This document shows positions 1 to 8,831 of a stretch of DNA of 52,375 nt, piece after piece. The stretch comes from Bacteroidota bacterium. Its GTDB lineage: Bacteria > Bacteroidota > Bacteroidia > Cytophagales > Cyclobacteriaceae. Made by a program: the position numbers and the translations under genes. The DNA is taken from assembly GCA_024280115.1 (NCBI GenBank), contig JAJRQT010000083.1:1-52375 (forward strand). Reading direction: 5' to 3'. The notes under the pieces were generated by a model. It had not been told where the DNA came from and did no database searches. It was given only the letters and a program-made list of their open reading frames with translations. Position 1 is the first letter of the stretch; each line of letters opens with the position of its first letter.

Positions 1-3
1 AAT

Positions 4-609
4 ATGGACGAAAATGTGTTAGTTGATAAGCAAATTGTTGATCAATTTGAATCAGATAAAGATGAAGGATTGACGATTACGGAAAATGAAGCAGGCAATC
101 AAAAAAAGGAAGACCTGGGAGCAGTTAAAAATTTCTCGAATAAAATGTCTATTTCGAATGTAATCCACCCAAAACCCGAAGAGGGCAAAAAGACCAGTGC
201 CCCGATATTGACATCTGCAGAGCCTATTGAGAAATCACCGCTTAAAGATGAAAATAAAATTGAGAAGGAAGTATTTCAAGACAATGAAATCAAAATTATT
301 GATGAACCGGAGGAAGAATTAAGAGCTAAAAATAATTTTCTCGCAGAGGCAGAGGAAGCCGAAAAGACTAAAGAAAAAAAGAAACGCCCTAAAGTTACGA
401 TCATTTATAAGGCGGATAAAAATTCAGTAATTGTCGCCTCGGACAAAAAGAATATTATGGATAAAGGAATTGAAAAGCTAACAAAATTTTCAAATGAACA
501 CTTACTCACTGCAGAGAGAAAGACGAAGTTTCGCAACACTAAGGAGGAATTGTTAGCATTGAATTTTAGTAAAATAATCAACAGATCAAATAAAGAAATT
601 GAGAACTAA
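4..609 (+). CDS. Hypothetical charged cytoplasmic protein, possibly 5'-truncated by the window edge
   Basis: About 201 residues can be read, but the reading frame is open to the first base of the window, so the true start may lie upstream. The protein is very rich in Lys, Glu and Asp, has no signal peptide or membrane segment, and looks disordered for its first 130 residues. A more ordered basic tail follows (about residues 130-201, containing KRPKVTIIYKAD). I do not recognise the family. Its stop codon shares one base with the start of the next gene (TAATG), so the two are probably translated from one mRNA. Function unknown. Confidence 0.6.
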   Translation: MDENVLVDKQIVDQFESDKDEGLTITENEAGNQKKEDLGAVKNFSNKMSISNVIHPKPEEGKKTSAPILTSAEPIEKSPLKDENKIEKEVFQDNEIKIIDEPEEELRAKNNFLAEAEEAEKTKEKKKRPKVTIIYKADKNSVIVASDKKNIMDKGIEKLTKFSNEHLLTAERKTKFRNTKEELLALNFSKIINRSNKEIEN

Positions 610-1709
610 TGAAAATGAAAAATAGAGCAATACGATTAGCAATAACCTTACTTTTTGTGAGTCAAATAGTAAGCGCAGATATTATTCCTGGTGAACCTTC
701 TTCGAAAGATACCATCGAGGTACACTTTGGTGACAATGGTACAATCTTAATCCATGTGGAAAGCAAAGAAGATCTGGATGCACTGAAAGAGTATGATATC
801 AATGAAATGCTGGAAGACATCAATGTGCCAACAGAGGATGAGCTTGATGAATCAGAGAAAAAAATTCTAATGGATGACGAAGGAGCTAAATACTTAAAGT
901 ATACTACGGAAGACGAAGAATTTACTGAATTAGAAAATGAATTTGATGATGATAATGAATTTGATAATGATGATGATTCCGAAGAAGACATTGAAGAGAA
1001 GATGGAATATAAATACGATCGAAATCCTAAAAGCTTTTCCGGGAGTAAGACAACCTTCGTTTCAGCCCTGGATTTTGGCATGAACAATTATCTGGAAAAT
1101 GGCAAATATCCCGATGATAATAACCAACAATACACCGTGAAGCCATGGGGGTCTTGGTATGTAGCCATTATGCCTACCTGGCAAACTCATATCACAGGAA
1201 AATTTGCTTTGGATTATGGCGGAGGTATTAGTTGGTATAATTTCAAGTTCCAGGATCCAAGGACAATGTTGGTAAAAGGGGAAGACGGAGTAGAGTTCGG
1301 GCAATGGCCAGTGGATCTTCAGGCCTCTAAAAGTAAACTGACAGTTGTTCATCTGAATGCCCATTTTGTTCCGATGTTTGACTTTGGGTATAGAACAAGG
1401 ACTAAAACATACGATGATGGATTTGTGCAGAGAAAGACCAAATTCAGAAGAAATGGATTTCGCGTAGGATTAGGAGGCTATATTGGAACAAGAATCGGAA
1501 GTTGGCAAAAGCTGGTTTGGAGAAAAACAGGATATAAAAGTAAATTACGGGAAAAGGATAATTACTATCTGAACAATCTAAGGTATGGAGCCAGACTTGT
1601 AGTGGGATATGGGGAAGTCGATATTTTTATGAACTATGATATTAGCACCTTGTTCGCAGACAACCGCGGACCCGAATTAAACGCCATCAGTTTTGGATTT
1701 TCTTTTTAG
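609..1709 (+). CDS. Secreted/outer-membrane beta-barrel-like protein with an acidic N-terminal linker
   Basis: 366 residues. Residues 1-23 form a Sec signal peptide ending in QIVSA. Residues about 62-139 are extremely acidic, including a run of Asp/Glu around EFDDDNEFDNDDDSEED. From about residue 145 to the end the protein has alternating aromatic and polar strands (GSWYVAIMPTW, GYIGTRIGS) and finishes with FGFSF, a typical outer-membrane barrel terminus ending in Phe. The start overlaps the previous stop by one base, indicating translational coupling. The acidic stretch could be a periplasmic linker or a divalent-cation-binding segment; that is inference. No family name is assigned. Confidence 0.65.
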   Translation: MKMKNRAIRLAITLLFVSQIVSADIIPGEPSSKDTIEVHFGDNGTILIHVESKEDLDALKEYDINEMLEDINVPTEDELDESEKKILMDDEGAKYLKYTTEDEEFTELENEFDDDNEFDNDDDSEEDIEEKMEYKYDRNPKSFSGSKTTFVSALDFGMNNYLENGKYPDDNNQQYTVKPWGSWYVAIMPTWQTHITGKFALDYGGGISWYNFKFQDPRTMLVKGEDGVEFGQWPVDLQASKSKLTVVHLNAHFVPMFDFGYRTRTKTYDDGFVQRKTKFRRNGFRVGLGGYIGTRIGSWQKLVWRKTGYKSKLREKDNYYLNNLRYGARLVVGYGEVDIFMNYDISTLFADNRGPELNAISFGFSF

Positions 1710-1729
1710 TCTGAATTATGCGAAGCAGT

Positions 1730-1748
1730 AATAAGCGGATTGCTTATT
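1730..1748. terminator. Possible weak terminator hairpin
   Basis: AATAAGC and GCTTATT form a perfect 7-bp stem around a 5-base loop, 20 bases after the stop of the barrel gene. There is no T tract behind it, so it is only a candidate. Confidence 0.3.
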
Positions 1749-2136
1749 GTTCCATTTACAAAACAATTGATACAAATATTAAATACACAATATGCATAAA
1801 CCACTTTTAAAATGTGATTAACCCTATTGGATTCACCTCTCATATCCGTTAACCTATTTATACTTTGAAGGTACAAACATGAAAGTGTTTTAAACAATTT
1901 ATGGTTATGATGAATGGCAATTTCGAGTAAGTACAGGAACTGAAAAAGTGGATAATCATCGATTTTCAATCAAACTCAGATGGTATTTTTATTTAGATTC
2001 TACAATGTAATTTTTAAAGTATTTTAATAGTCGCTACAACCACTTGCTACTCAGGTAATTCTCCCTAATAACTTATTTTTGTTTTATCGCTGGGAGTCCA
2101 TGTAATCGATCCCCCGTTTTTACCATCAAAATTATC
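1749..2136. other. Intergenic region with a -7 box candidate and a possible gene remnant
   Basis: This AT-rich stretch has no convincing gene. An open segment at 1894-2010 on the plus strand could encode 38 residues with an amphipathic end (FSIKLRWYFYLDSTM), which resembles the end of an outer-membrane barrel, but it lacks a start codon. A TATTTTTG sequence at 2074-2081 fits the Bacteroidota -7 box and lies 55 bases before the next gene. Confidence 0.35.
2074..2081 (+). promoter_or_regulatory. Candidate -7 box for the TPR gene
   Basis: TATTTTTG matches the Bacteroidota TAnnTTTG -7 consensus, 55 bases upstream of the ATG at 2137. No good TTTG -33 element sits at normal spacing, so support is partial. 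Confidence 0.3.
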
Positions 2137-5100
2137 ATGACAATGAGCAAGCGAATAAATATTGTAATTGGCATCATCAGTTGTTTCTTGTTTTTTCACA
2201 CAACAGCACAGGCTCAATCTGAAAAGGCAGTTTTTCATATTCAGGTTTATAAATCCGATAGCTCAATACTAAGATCCGGATCGGGTTTCTTCATGGATGG
2301 TAATTTTGGGTATTCGAATGCCCTGTTATTTAAAAACGGAGCTTTTGCAAATGCAATATTCAACGATAGTTCAATCCATAAAATCAATACAATAAAAGGC
2401 TATGATCCCACCACCGGTATTGTCAGGGTGGAACTCGATAATATGTTGAGTGCAAAAATTACTAAGCTCAAAAGCACCGCCACGACTTCAGAGGAAGGGT
2501 CATCTGTAAAAATTATTTATTCTGATCGCATTCAATCTACCAAAACATCAAAAAAGACTATTGTCAAAAAAATGGAGATTGTAGGTTATGGATCTGCAGT
2601 TCTACTTAACGGAAAATTGGATCCTAATGTAATTGGTAGCCCTGTTTTAAATTCAAAAGGTGAAATTGAGGGAATTGTCGTACCAATAAATACATCAGGT
2701 TCGGAGGGATTTTCCGTAAATATATCAGCTATTACCAAGCTTAAATCGACATCACAAACCATCGCAGAATTCGGGAAAAACGTGAAATTAAATATTTCCC
2801 TTCTGCGGGGAATAAATGGAATATTGAAAAATGACAGTAAAATGGCTTTGAGTGCTTTCGGGAAAGCAAAATCCACTATGCCAAATAATATAACAGCATT
2901 TTACTATTCAGGGATTCTTAATTTTAATTTGGATAAAATAAGTGCAGCCAGGTATGACTTGAGCAAAGCACTCGAACTGGATGAAAATTTAACTCAGGCT
3001 TATGTAATTCGGGGAACGATTAACTATAACAATGATGACCCTAAAAATGCCATAAAAGATTTTGAGCGAGCGGAATCTTTAAATATTTCTACAGTTACAC
3101 TTTATGAAATACGCGGTAAGGCAAAGTATAAATTAAAGGATTATGAAGGAGCTTTAACTGATTTTGCAAAAGCAGAATCTTTAGGGTCAAAGGATCACGA
3201 GGTTTACTATTTCGTTGGGAATACAAAATTCAGAAAGAACGATTTCAAAGGCGCTATTTTGGAATATAATAATGCAGAGGCTCTTGGGCGTAAGGACGAA
3301 ATTATTTACAACAATCGAGGAAAAGCCAAATACAATCTCAACGACAAAGAGGGAGCTATTGTGGATTATTCTAAAGCCATTGAGATTAATCCAAAATATG
3401 AAAAAGCTTATATAAATCGTGGTGCGACATTTTTTGAGATGGATGATCATGCGCAGGCCTTGAGCTCACTGGAAAAAGCCCGGGAATTGGGGGCTACAAG
3501 TATTGATCTTTATACAATGCTTGGCCTGGCGAGGTATAAGGCAAACGATCGTTCTGGCTCGTTGAAAGATCTGAATACTGCAATTAAAATGGGGACTAAA
3601 GAGGGAAGAGTTTATTGGTACAGAGGTAGTATCAAAAAATCTGAGAATGACTTTAAAGGCGCCTTGGAAGATTTGAATATGGCTATCAAGCTTGGCGTGG
3701 AAGATGGATTAGCTTTTGTTGACAGGGCTCAATGCAATTACAAGCTTAAAAAGTATGACCAGGTTATTGAAGATATCAATGTATCTGAAGGCAAGGGATT
3801 TATGAATTTAGAAGCGTATTCAACCAGGGGAAACGCATATTATTTTATGAGAGAATCTGACCTGGCCGTCAAAGACATTACCAGGGCAATCGAATTGGGA
3901 GATGACAAAGGAGAAAGTTACTATCACCTAGGCTTTGTCTATCATGCTCTGGGTGATTGTGAGAAAGCCACCTCCTCATTTGATGAGGCAATAAATCGTG
4001 GCATAAACAATGAAGTGGTTTTTGATCTGAGGGGAAAATGCAAAGAAAAGGCATCTGATACCAAAGGAGCTTTGGTGGATTATAATAAATCCATCAATAT
4101 AAATCCGGATTATATTTCGGCATTAAAAAGTAGAGGCATCCTGAAATATGCTCAGCAGGATTGGGAGGGTACTGTAGCGGATCTGGGGAAAGTAGCAAAG
4201 AATGGCAAACCAGAAACTAAAGTATTTACCCTGCTCGGGATCTCCTATTTCAACCTTGATAATTATACCAAAACCATTGAATCTCTCAACATCGCTATTG
4301 GTAAAGGGGAGACTTATAAAAAAGCATTTTATTGCAGGGGGCATGCAAATTATCAATTGGGGCAATACGAAAATGCGACTATGGATTTGAGTAAATCTAT
4401 CGATGATGGATTAAAGGATTTGACGTCTTATGCCAACCGTGGGATGTCATATTATAACCTCGGAGAATATGCGAAAACAGTCTCGGATTTAAGTAAAGCG
4501 GTAGAACTTGGGGGTAATGAAGTAAATTTATTTTTCACCATGGGTGTGGCAAAATATGAAATAAAGAAATATAGCAGTGCCATTAAAGATTTTGATAAAA
4601 CCGTTGGTATCCAGCCCGATCATTCCGAAGCATTTTTTAACCGTGCGAATTCAAAATTTAAGACCAAGGATTATGAAAATGCAATTGTTGATTACGACAA
4701 GGCCCTTTCACTCGGCGTGGAAAATCATTTACTTTTCAATAATCGAGGAAAAGCCAAACAACTTTTGGAGCAGTATGAGGCAGCTATTGATGATTATAAT
4801 CACGCATTGGAATTGAAAAATGACTATACAAGAGCATATGAAAACCGCGGAACCTGTTATTACCAGATGAAAAATTATAGCATGGCCATTGAAGATTTAA
4901 CAAATCTTGAAAAGCGGGAAGGATTAAAACCTGCTTTACAGTATTTTCTTGGACAGTCATACTACTATACGGATAATTATCCATATGCAATCACCTATCT
5001 TGACAAGGCTATAACGGGTGGGATCAACCTGAAGGATGGATTCAAAAACAGGGGACTTTCCCATATGAAGCAACAATCTTTTCCATTGTCGGTGGATGAT

Positions 5101-5583
5101 TTTACGGCAAGTTTAAAGTTGGATAGCGAACAGGCGGATGTTTATACCAATAGGGCGGAAGCATATATTTATTTGAATGATATGGAAAGCGCCATGAATG
5201 ATCTTAATAAGGCCTTGTCGTTGGATGATTCCAATCCGGACAATTATTTCAACAGGGCTTTATTAAAAGAGCAGTTGGAAAAGTATGGTGATGCAGAAAA
5301 AGACTATACCAGGGTCATTGAGCTAAATCCTAAAGATGCCAATGCATATTTCAAAAGGGGTAACTGCCTTTCTAACATGAACAACTACATTGAGGCGGTA
5401 AAAGACCTTACTATGGCGGTTCAATTGGATCCGGCAAACGCAAATTATTCCAGGGTTCTGGGAAATACAAAATATCAGCTTAACGAGTTGTCAGACAATC
5501 CTTGCGAAGATTGGCAGAGAGCTATGGAATTGGGAGATAAAAAGGCCGCTTTTTCTATGAAGCGTTTCTGTAGGAATAATTGA
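2137..5583 (+). CDS. Secreted giant TPR protein with an inactive trypsin-like N-terminal domain
   Basis: 1148 residues. Residues 1-26 are a signal peptide (ends TTAQA). Residues about 30-200 resemble a trypsin/HtrA-fold domain: GSGFF at 48-52 opens the His region and GSPVLNSKGEIEGIV at 167-181 matches the strand that normally carries the catalytic serine. The triad appears lost: the usual T-x-x-H region reads GYSNALLF, and the Ser position is Ile in NVIGSPV. From about residue 220 to 1130 the protein is an almost continuous tetratricopeptide solenoid, with many copies of patterns like AYxNRGxxxYxxxxYxxAIxDxxKAIEL. It is probably a periplasmic or surface scaffold for protein-protein contacts. 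ATG at 2143 is an alternative start. It stands alone and converges with the Dabb gene 2 bases away. Confidence 0.85.
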   Translation: MTMSKRINIVIGIISCFLFFHTTAQAQSEKAVFHIQVYKSDSSILRSGSGFFMDGNFGYSNALLFKNGAFANAIFNDSSIHKINTIKGYDPTTGIVRVELDNMLSAKITKLKSTATTSEEGSSVKIIYSDRIQSTKTSKKTIVKKMEIVGYGSAVLLNGKLDPNVIGSPVLNSKGEIEGIVVPINTSGSEGFSVNISAITKLKSTSQTIAEFGKNVKLNISLLRGINGILKNDSKMALSAFGKAKSTMPNNITAFYYSGILNFNLDKISAARYDLSKALELDENLTQAYVIRGTINYNNDDPKNAIKDFERAESLNISTVTLYEIRGKAKYKLKDYEGALTDFAKAESLGSKDHEVYYFVGNTKFRKNDFKGAILEYNNAEALGRKDEIIYNNRGKAKYNLNDKEGAIVDYSKAIEINPKYEKAYINRGATFFEMDDHAQALSSLEKARELGATSIDLYTMLGLARYKANDRSGSLKDLNTAIKMGTKEGRVYWYRGSIKKSENDFKGALEDLNMAIKLGVEDGLAFVDRAQCNYKLKKYDQVIEDINVSEGKGFMNLEAYSTRGNAYYFMRESDLAVKDITRAIELGDDKGESYYHLGFVYHALGDCEKATSSFDEAINRGINNEVVFDLRGKCKEKASDTKGALVDYNKSININPDYISALKSRGILKYAQQDWEGTVADLGKVAKNGKPETKVFTLLGISYFNLDNYTKTIESLNIAIGKGETYKKAFYCRGHANYQLGQYENATMDLSKSIDDGLKDLTSYANRGMSYYNLGEYAKTVSDLSKAVELGGNEVNLFFTMGVAKYEIKKYSSAIKDFDKTVGIQPDHSEAFFNRANSKFKTKDYENAIVDYDKALSLGVENHLLFNNRGKAKQLLEQYEAAIDDYNHALELKNDYTRAYENRGTCYYQMKNYSMAIEDLTNLEKREGLKPALQYFLGQSYYYTDNYPYAITYLDKAITGGINLKDGFKNRGLSHMKQQSFPLSVDDFTASLKLDSEQADVYTNRAEAYIYLNDMESAMNDLNKALSLDDSNPDNYFNRALLKEQLEKYGDAEKDYTRVIELNPKDANAYFKRGNCLSNMNNYIEAVKDLTMAVQLDPANANYSRVLGNTKYQLNELSDNPCEDWQRAMELGDKKAAFSMKRFCRNN

Positions 5584-5585
5584 GA

Positions 5586-6026
5586 TTAAATCAAGTCCGA
5601 ATCATACACCTTTACCCGCTCCCAGAGCATTGAATAGTCGTCGATGAATTTTTTGTGGGCGGGGTGCTTTTGATAGATATTGTGGTCATTGATGTTTTTA
5701 AACCATACAAACATCACATAGTCAAAAGAGTGATCGACGACTTCGCGGTCCTCGGTTGGGGCGGGAACTCCGAATTCCACCTTGTGAATTTCCTTTACAG
5801 CAGAGACAAAATCTTTAATCCCTTGCTCAAATTTCTTTCTTTCACTTTCATTCACATCATCCTTAATCCAGAAATATACGTTGTGTAGCATGCTTTTTTT
5901 TGTTTTTGATTTAATGGAAGTTATGATATTATTTGCTTGAGAAAAATGGTAGCCAAGCGTCCCTGCACTGGCGGCGATCAACGATGCAGATTTAATAAAT
6001 TTTCTTCTATTTTTCATTGATTTCAA
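5586..6026 (-). CDS. Dabb (stress-responsive A/B barrel) protein with a Tat-like leader
   Basis: 146 residues. The N-terminus carries a twin-arginine-like motif NRRKFIKSA followed by a hydrophobic Ala-rich segment and FSQANN, so export as a folded protein is likely. After MLHNVYFWIKDD (about residue 45) the sequence matches the Dabb family: a small ferredoxin-like dimeric barrel with HSFDYVMFVWF and a C-terminal HPAHKKFIDDY segment. Dabb domains occur in stress proteins and some small-molecule enzymes; the substrate here is unknown. The gene is divergent from the threonine aldolase gene. Confidence 0.8.
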   Translation of the reverse strand: MKSMKNRRKFIKSASLIAASAGTLGYHFSQANNIITSIKSKTKKSMLHNVYFWIKDDVNESERKKFEQGIKDFVSAVKEIHKVEFGVPAPTEDREVVDHSFDYVMFVWFKNINDHNIYQKHPAHKKFIDDYSMLWERVKVYDSDLI

Positions 6027-6100
6027 TTTTTTGCAGGGCTAAAACTAATCATTTCTTAACTTGGCGCCAATACATTTTTTTTAACTCTAATAATCAGGAT

Positions 6101-7135
6101 ATGCTTATTGATCTTAGAAGCGATACGCTGACCAAGCCAACTCCGGACATGCTGGAAGCCATGATGAACGCACAGGTTGGGGACGACGTTTTTGGGGAAG
6201 ACCCAACAGTTGCTAAATTGGAAAATAAGGGAGCTGAGATGCTTGGTTTCGAAGCGGGCCTTTTTTGTCCTTCCGGGACTATGACGAATCAAATTGCTAT
6301 ACGGACGCTGACTCAACCTCAGGATGAAGTCATTTGCGATAAACGGTCTCATATATATTTGTATGAAGGTGGAGGGATTGCCTACAACTCCATGGTTTCT
6401 GTGGAATTGATTGACGGTAACAGGGGTAGGATTTCTCCTGAACAGGTAGAAAAAAATATAAAACCTGATGACATTCATTTTCCAAGAACGAAGTTAGTCG
6501 CGTTGGAAAATACCGTCAATAAGGGTGGTGGATCCTATTATACAATGGATCAAATTAGATCTATACATAATGCTTGTCAAAAGCATGGGTTATCGATGCA
6601 TTTGGATGGCGCCAGGTTGTTCAATGCGCTTGTAGAAACGAACGATAGCGCATTGGAAATAGGTAAATACTTCGATACTGTCTCCATATGTCTTTCCAAA
6701 GGACTGGGAGCGCCGGTAGGCTCGCTATTGTTGAGTAGCAGAGAAAATATATATAAAGCCAGAAGAATCAGAAAGGTTTTCGGCGGTGCCATGCGGCAGG
6801 CAGGTTATCTAGCAGCTGCCGGAATATATGCCCTCAATCATAATATTGATAGATTGAAGGAAGATCATAAGAAAGCCAGGCAAATGGCCAATATTGTTTC
6901 CGGATGCAGTCATGTCTCAAAGGTAGAACCAGTGGATACCAATATTATTATTTTCTCATTGAATGACGGGATGGAGGTTAATTACTTTTTGAATCAACTA
7001 AGAGGACATGGAATTCTTGCGCTTGGTTTTGGAGGGAACAGCATTCGCATGGTGACACACCTGGATATTAATGAAGATATGATGGGGCGATTTGAGACTG
7101 GAATAAAGTCTGTTTTCAGTAAAAAAGCCTCCTGA
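6101..7135 (+). CDS. ltaE: Low-specificity L-threonine aldolase
   Basis: 344 residues counted from ATG 6101. A longer frame begins at 6017, but its extra 28 residues do not look like the family, and MLIDLRSDTLTKPT is the usual N-terminus. The enzyme is a PLP-dependent fold-type I aldolase that cleaves L-threonine or allo-threonine to glycine and acetaldehyde. Visible signatures are GEDPT at 33-37, the PLP-stacking His83 in KRSHIYLYEGG, HLDGAR at 167-172 and the Schiff-base lysine K200 in SICLSKGLGAPVGS. Length and motif order are normal, so it should be active in the cytoplasm. A strong terminator overlaps its last codons. Confidence 0.92.
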   Translation: MLIDLRSDTLTKPTPDMLEAMMNAQVGDDVFGEDPTVAKLENKGAEMLGFEAGLFCPSGTMTNQIAIRTLTQPQDEVICDKRSHIYLYEGGGIAYNSMVSVELIDGNRGRISPEQVEKNIKPDDIHFPRTKLVALENTVNKGGGSYYTMDQIRSIHNACQKHGLSMHLDGARLFNALVETNDSALEIGKYFDTVSICLSKGLGAPVGSLLLSSRENIYKARRIRKVFGGAMRQAGYLAAAGIYALNHNIDRLKEDHKKARQMANIVSGCSHVSKVEPVDTNIIIFSLNDGMEVNYFLNQLRGHGILALGFGGNSIRMVTHLDINEDMMGRFETGIKSVFSKKAS

Positions 7136-7150
7136 AAAGAGGCTTTTAAA
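7123..7150. terminator. Intrinsic terminator after ltaE
   Basis: AAAAGCCTC (7123-7131) and GAGGCTTTT (7139-7147) form a perfect 9-bp stem with a 7-base loop that contains the ltaE stop codon. The A-rich 5' side and T-rich 3' side allow action in both directions. Confidence 0.8.
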
Positions 7151-7472
7151 CCAAATATATTAGTTAGAGTTATTATTTATTATTGCATAAATTCGATATG
7201 AAAATACTTTTTATTAATAATTTACTTTTTGCAATATGGTTTTAAAACGAGACTTTTATCCATTATGTTTTACCGAATGTTGTAAACCTATAGAAAAAGT
7301 GCATTAATTCGCCTTATTTCATTCGATATTACGTAATTGTCGAAGTATTTTTATTTTTCAGATTTATCCACTTATGGTGATTCGAATTTGTCAAGTACCG
7401 ACGTTTGATTGATAAATTAGACATTCAGTATAATTGGCTAAATTGCCAGGGAAATCAAAAATGTAGGTATCA
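7151..7472. other. AT-rich intergenic region upstream of rarA
   Basis: No reading frame of interest. It holds a promoter candidate at 7404-7436 near its right end. I see no repeat or structured RNA in the remainder. Confidence 0.5.
7404..7436 (+). promoter_or_regulatory. Candidate promoter of rarA
   Basis: TTTG at 7404-7407 is followed after 21 bases by TATAATTG (one mismatch to TAnnTTTG), 36 bases before the rarA start codon. Confidence 0.3.
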
Positions 7473-8741
7473 ATGCATGATCAAACTCCTCCGCTAGCAG
7501 AAAGGCTTCGCCCGGCGACACTTGAAGATCTTATAGGTCAGGAGCATTTGGTTGGGGAAGGAGCTATTTTACGAAAGGCCATAGTTTCCGGTATGATTCC
7601 ATCCATGATTTTCTGGGGACCTCCGGGCGTTGGTAAAACTACGCTGGCCAATATCATTGCCAACCAGGTAAAGGCACCTTTTCATACCCTGAGCGCTGTA
7701 AGTGCAGGAGTAAAGGAAGTCCGGCAGGTGATTGCCCATGCGGGTAGAATTCAACGAACTATTCTATTTATTGATGAGATCCACCGATTCAACAAATCTC
7801 AACAGGATGCACTTTTGGGAGCAGTTGAAAAAGGTGTCATCACACTTATCGGAGCTACAACAGAAAATCCCTCTTTTGAAGTAAATGCGGCTCTTCTTTC
7901 CCGTTGCCAGGTATATATATTGAAAACTCTCGAGAAAGATGATCTTTTGAAACTTTTACATCTGGTCATGGAAAAGGATTCAAAACTCAGTAAACTGAAA
8001 ATTGAAATCAAGGAGACCGGGGCATTGTTACAATTGGCGGGTGGTGATGCCCGGAAATTATTAAATATTTTTGAGTTGGTAGTTGACTCCATTCAAAGTG
8101 ATCGCATTGTCATCGATGACGAAACAGTAATGGAAATTGCCCAACAAAAGGTGGCATTGTACGATAAATCCGGAGAGCAACATTACGATATTATATCTGC
8201 TTTTATAAAGTCAATAAGAGGAAGTGACCCAAATGCTTCGCTCTATTATTTAGCCAGAATGATAGAAGGTGGCGAAGATGTGAAATTCATAGCCCGTCGC
8301 CTGGTGATCTCCGCTTCTGAGGATATCGGAAATGCCAATCCTACAGCCCTTGTGATTGCAACAAGCTGCTTCCAGGCTGTTAATATGATTGGCTATCCTG
8401 AATCAAGAATTATTTTATCACAGTGTACAACGTATTTGGCGTGCTCTCCAAAAAGCAATGCGGCCTATGTGGCGATTAAAGATGCTCAGGCACTGGTCAG
8501 GGAGACCGGTGATTTATCAATTCCGCTTCATTTGAGAAATGCTCCTACAAAGCTGATGAAGGATCAGGATTATGGAAAAGGATATAAATATGCACATAGT
8601 TATCCGGGAAATTTTATTGAACAGGAATTTTTACCTGTGGAGATTTCAGGCAAAAAAATTTATGACCCGGGAGATAACAGTCGAGAAAATGAGATGAGAA
8701 AACGTCTCCGGGTTTTATGGAAAGATAAGTATGGGTATTAA
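7473..8741 (+). CDS. rarA: Replication-associated recombination protein A (AAA+ ATPase)
   Basis: 422 residues, normal for the MgsA/RarA/WRNIP1 family. Walker A is GPPGVGKTT at 49-57 and Walker B is ILFIDEIHRF at 97-106, followed by the sensor region GATTENPSFEVN. The C-terminal half carries the family's helical and tetramerisation part, including GSDPNASLYYLARMIEGGED and SASEDIGNANP. RarA acts in the cytoplasm at stalled replication forks with SSB and the replisome. The gene is preceded by its own promoter region and converges with the NAD(P)HX repair gene. Confidence 0.95.
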   Translation: MHDQTPPLAERLRPATLEDLIGQEHLVGEGAILRKAIVSGMIPSMIFWGPPGVGKTTLANIIANQVKAPFHTLSAVSAGVKEVRQVIAHAGRIQRTILFIDEIHRFNKSQQDALLGAVEKGVITLIGATTENPSFEVNAALLSRCQVYILKTLEKDDLLKLLHLVMEKDSKLSKLKIEIKETGALLQLAGGDARKLLNIFELVVDSIQSDRIVIDDETVMEIAQQKVALYDKSGEQHYDIISAFIKSIRGSDPNASLYYLARMIEGGEDVKFIARRLVISASEDIGNANPTALVIATSCFQAVNMIGYPESRIILSQCTTYLACSPKSNAAYVAIKDAQALVRETGDLSIPLHLRNAPTKLMKDQDYGKGYKYAHSYPGNFIEQEFLPVEISGKKIYDPGDNSRENEMRKRLRVLWKDKYGY

Positions 8742-8788
8742 CCAGGATGATAATAATGTTTTTGGTAGCTGAAGTTTTCATGGTTTAA

Positions 8789-8806
8789 AAGAATTATAAA
8801 ATTCTT
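8789..8806. terminator. Possible AT-rich hairpin between convergent genes
   Basis: AAGAATT and AATTCTT form a 7-bp AT-only stem with a 4-base loop in the short gap between rarA and the convergent gene. It is weak and has no T run. Confidence 0.2.
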
Positions 8807-8831
8807 GCCCCTGTCGTACTGTTTAAATAAA

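Noticed and set aside
662..1087. Serine-rich open frame on the minus strand inside the acidic barrel gene
   Set aside because: Its serines come from the reverse complement of Asp/Glu codons of the real gene; there is no start context and no family.
1706..1969. Minus-strand open frame after the barrel gene
   Set aside because: Composition is not protein-like, there is no family match, and it overlaps the hairpin and the gene end.
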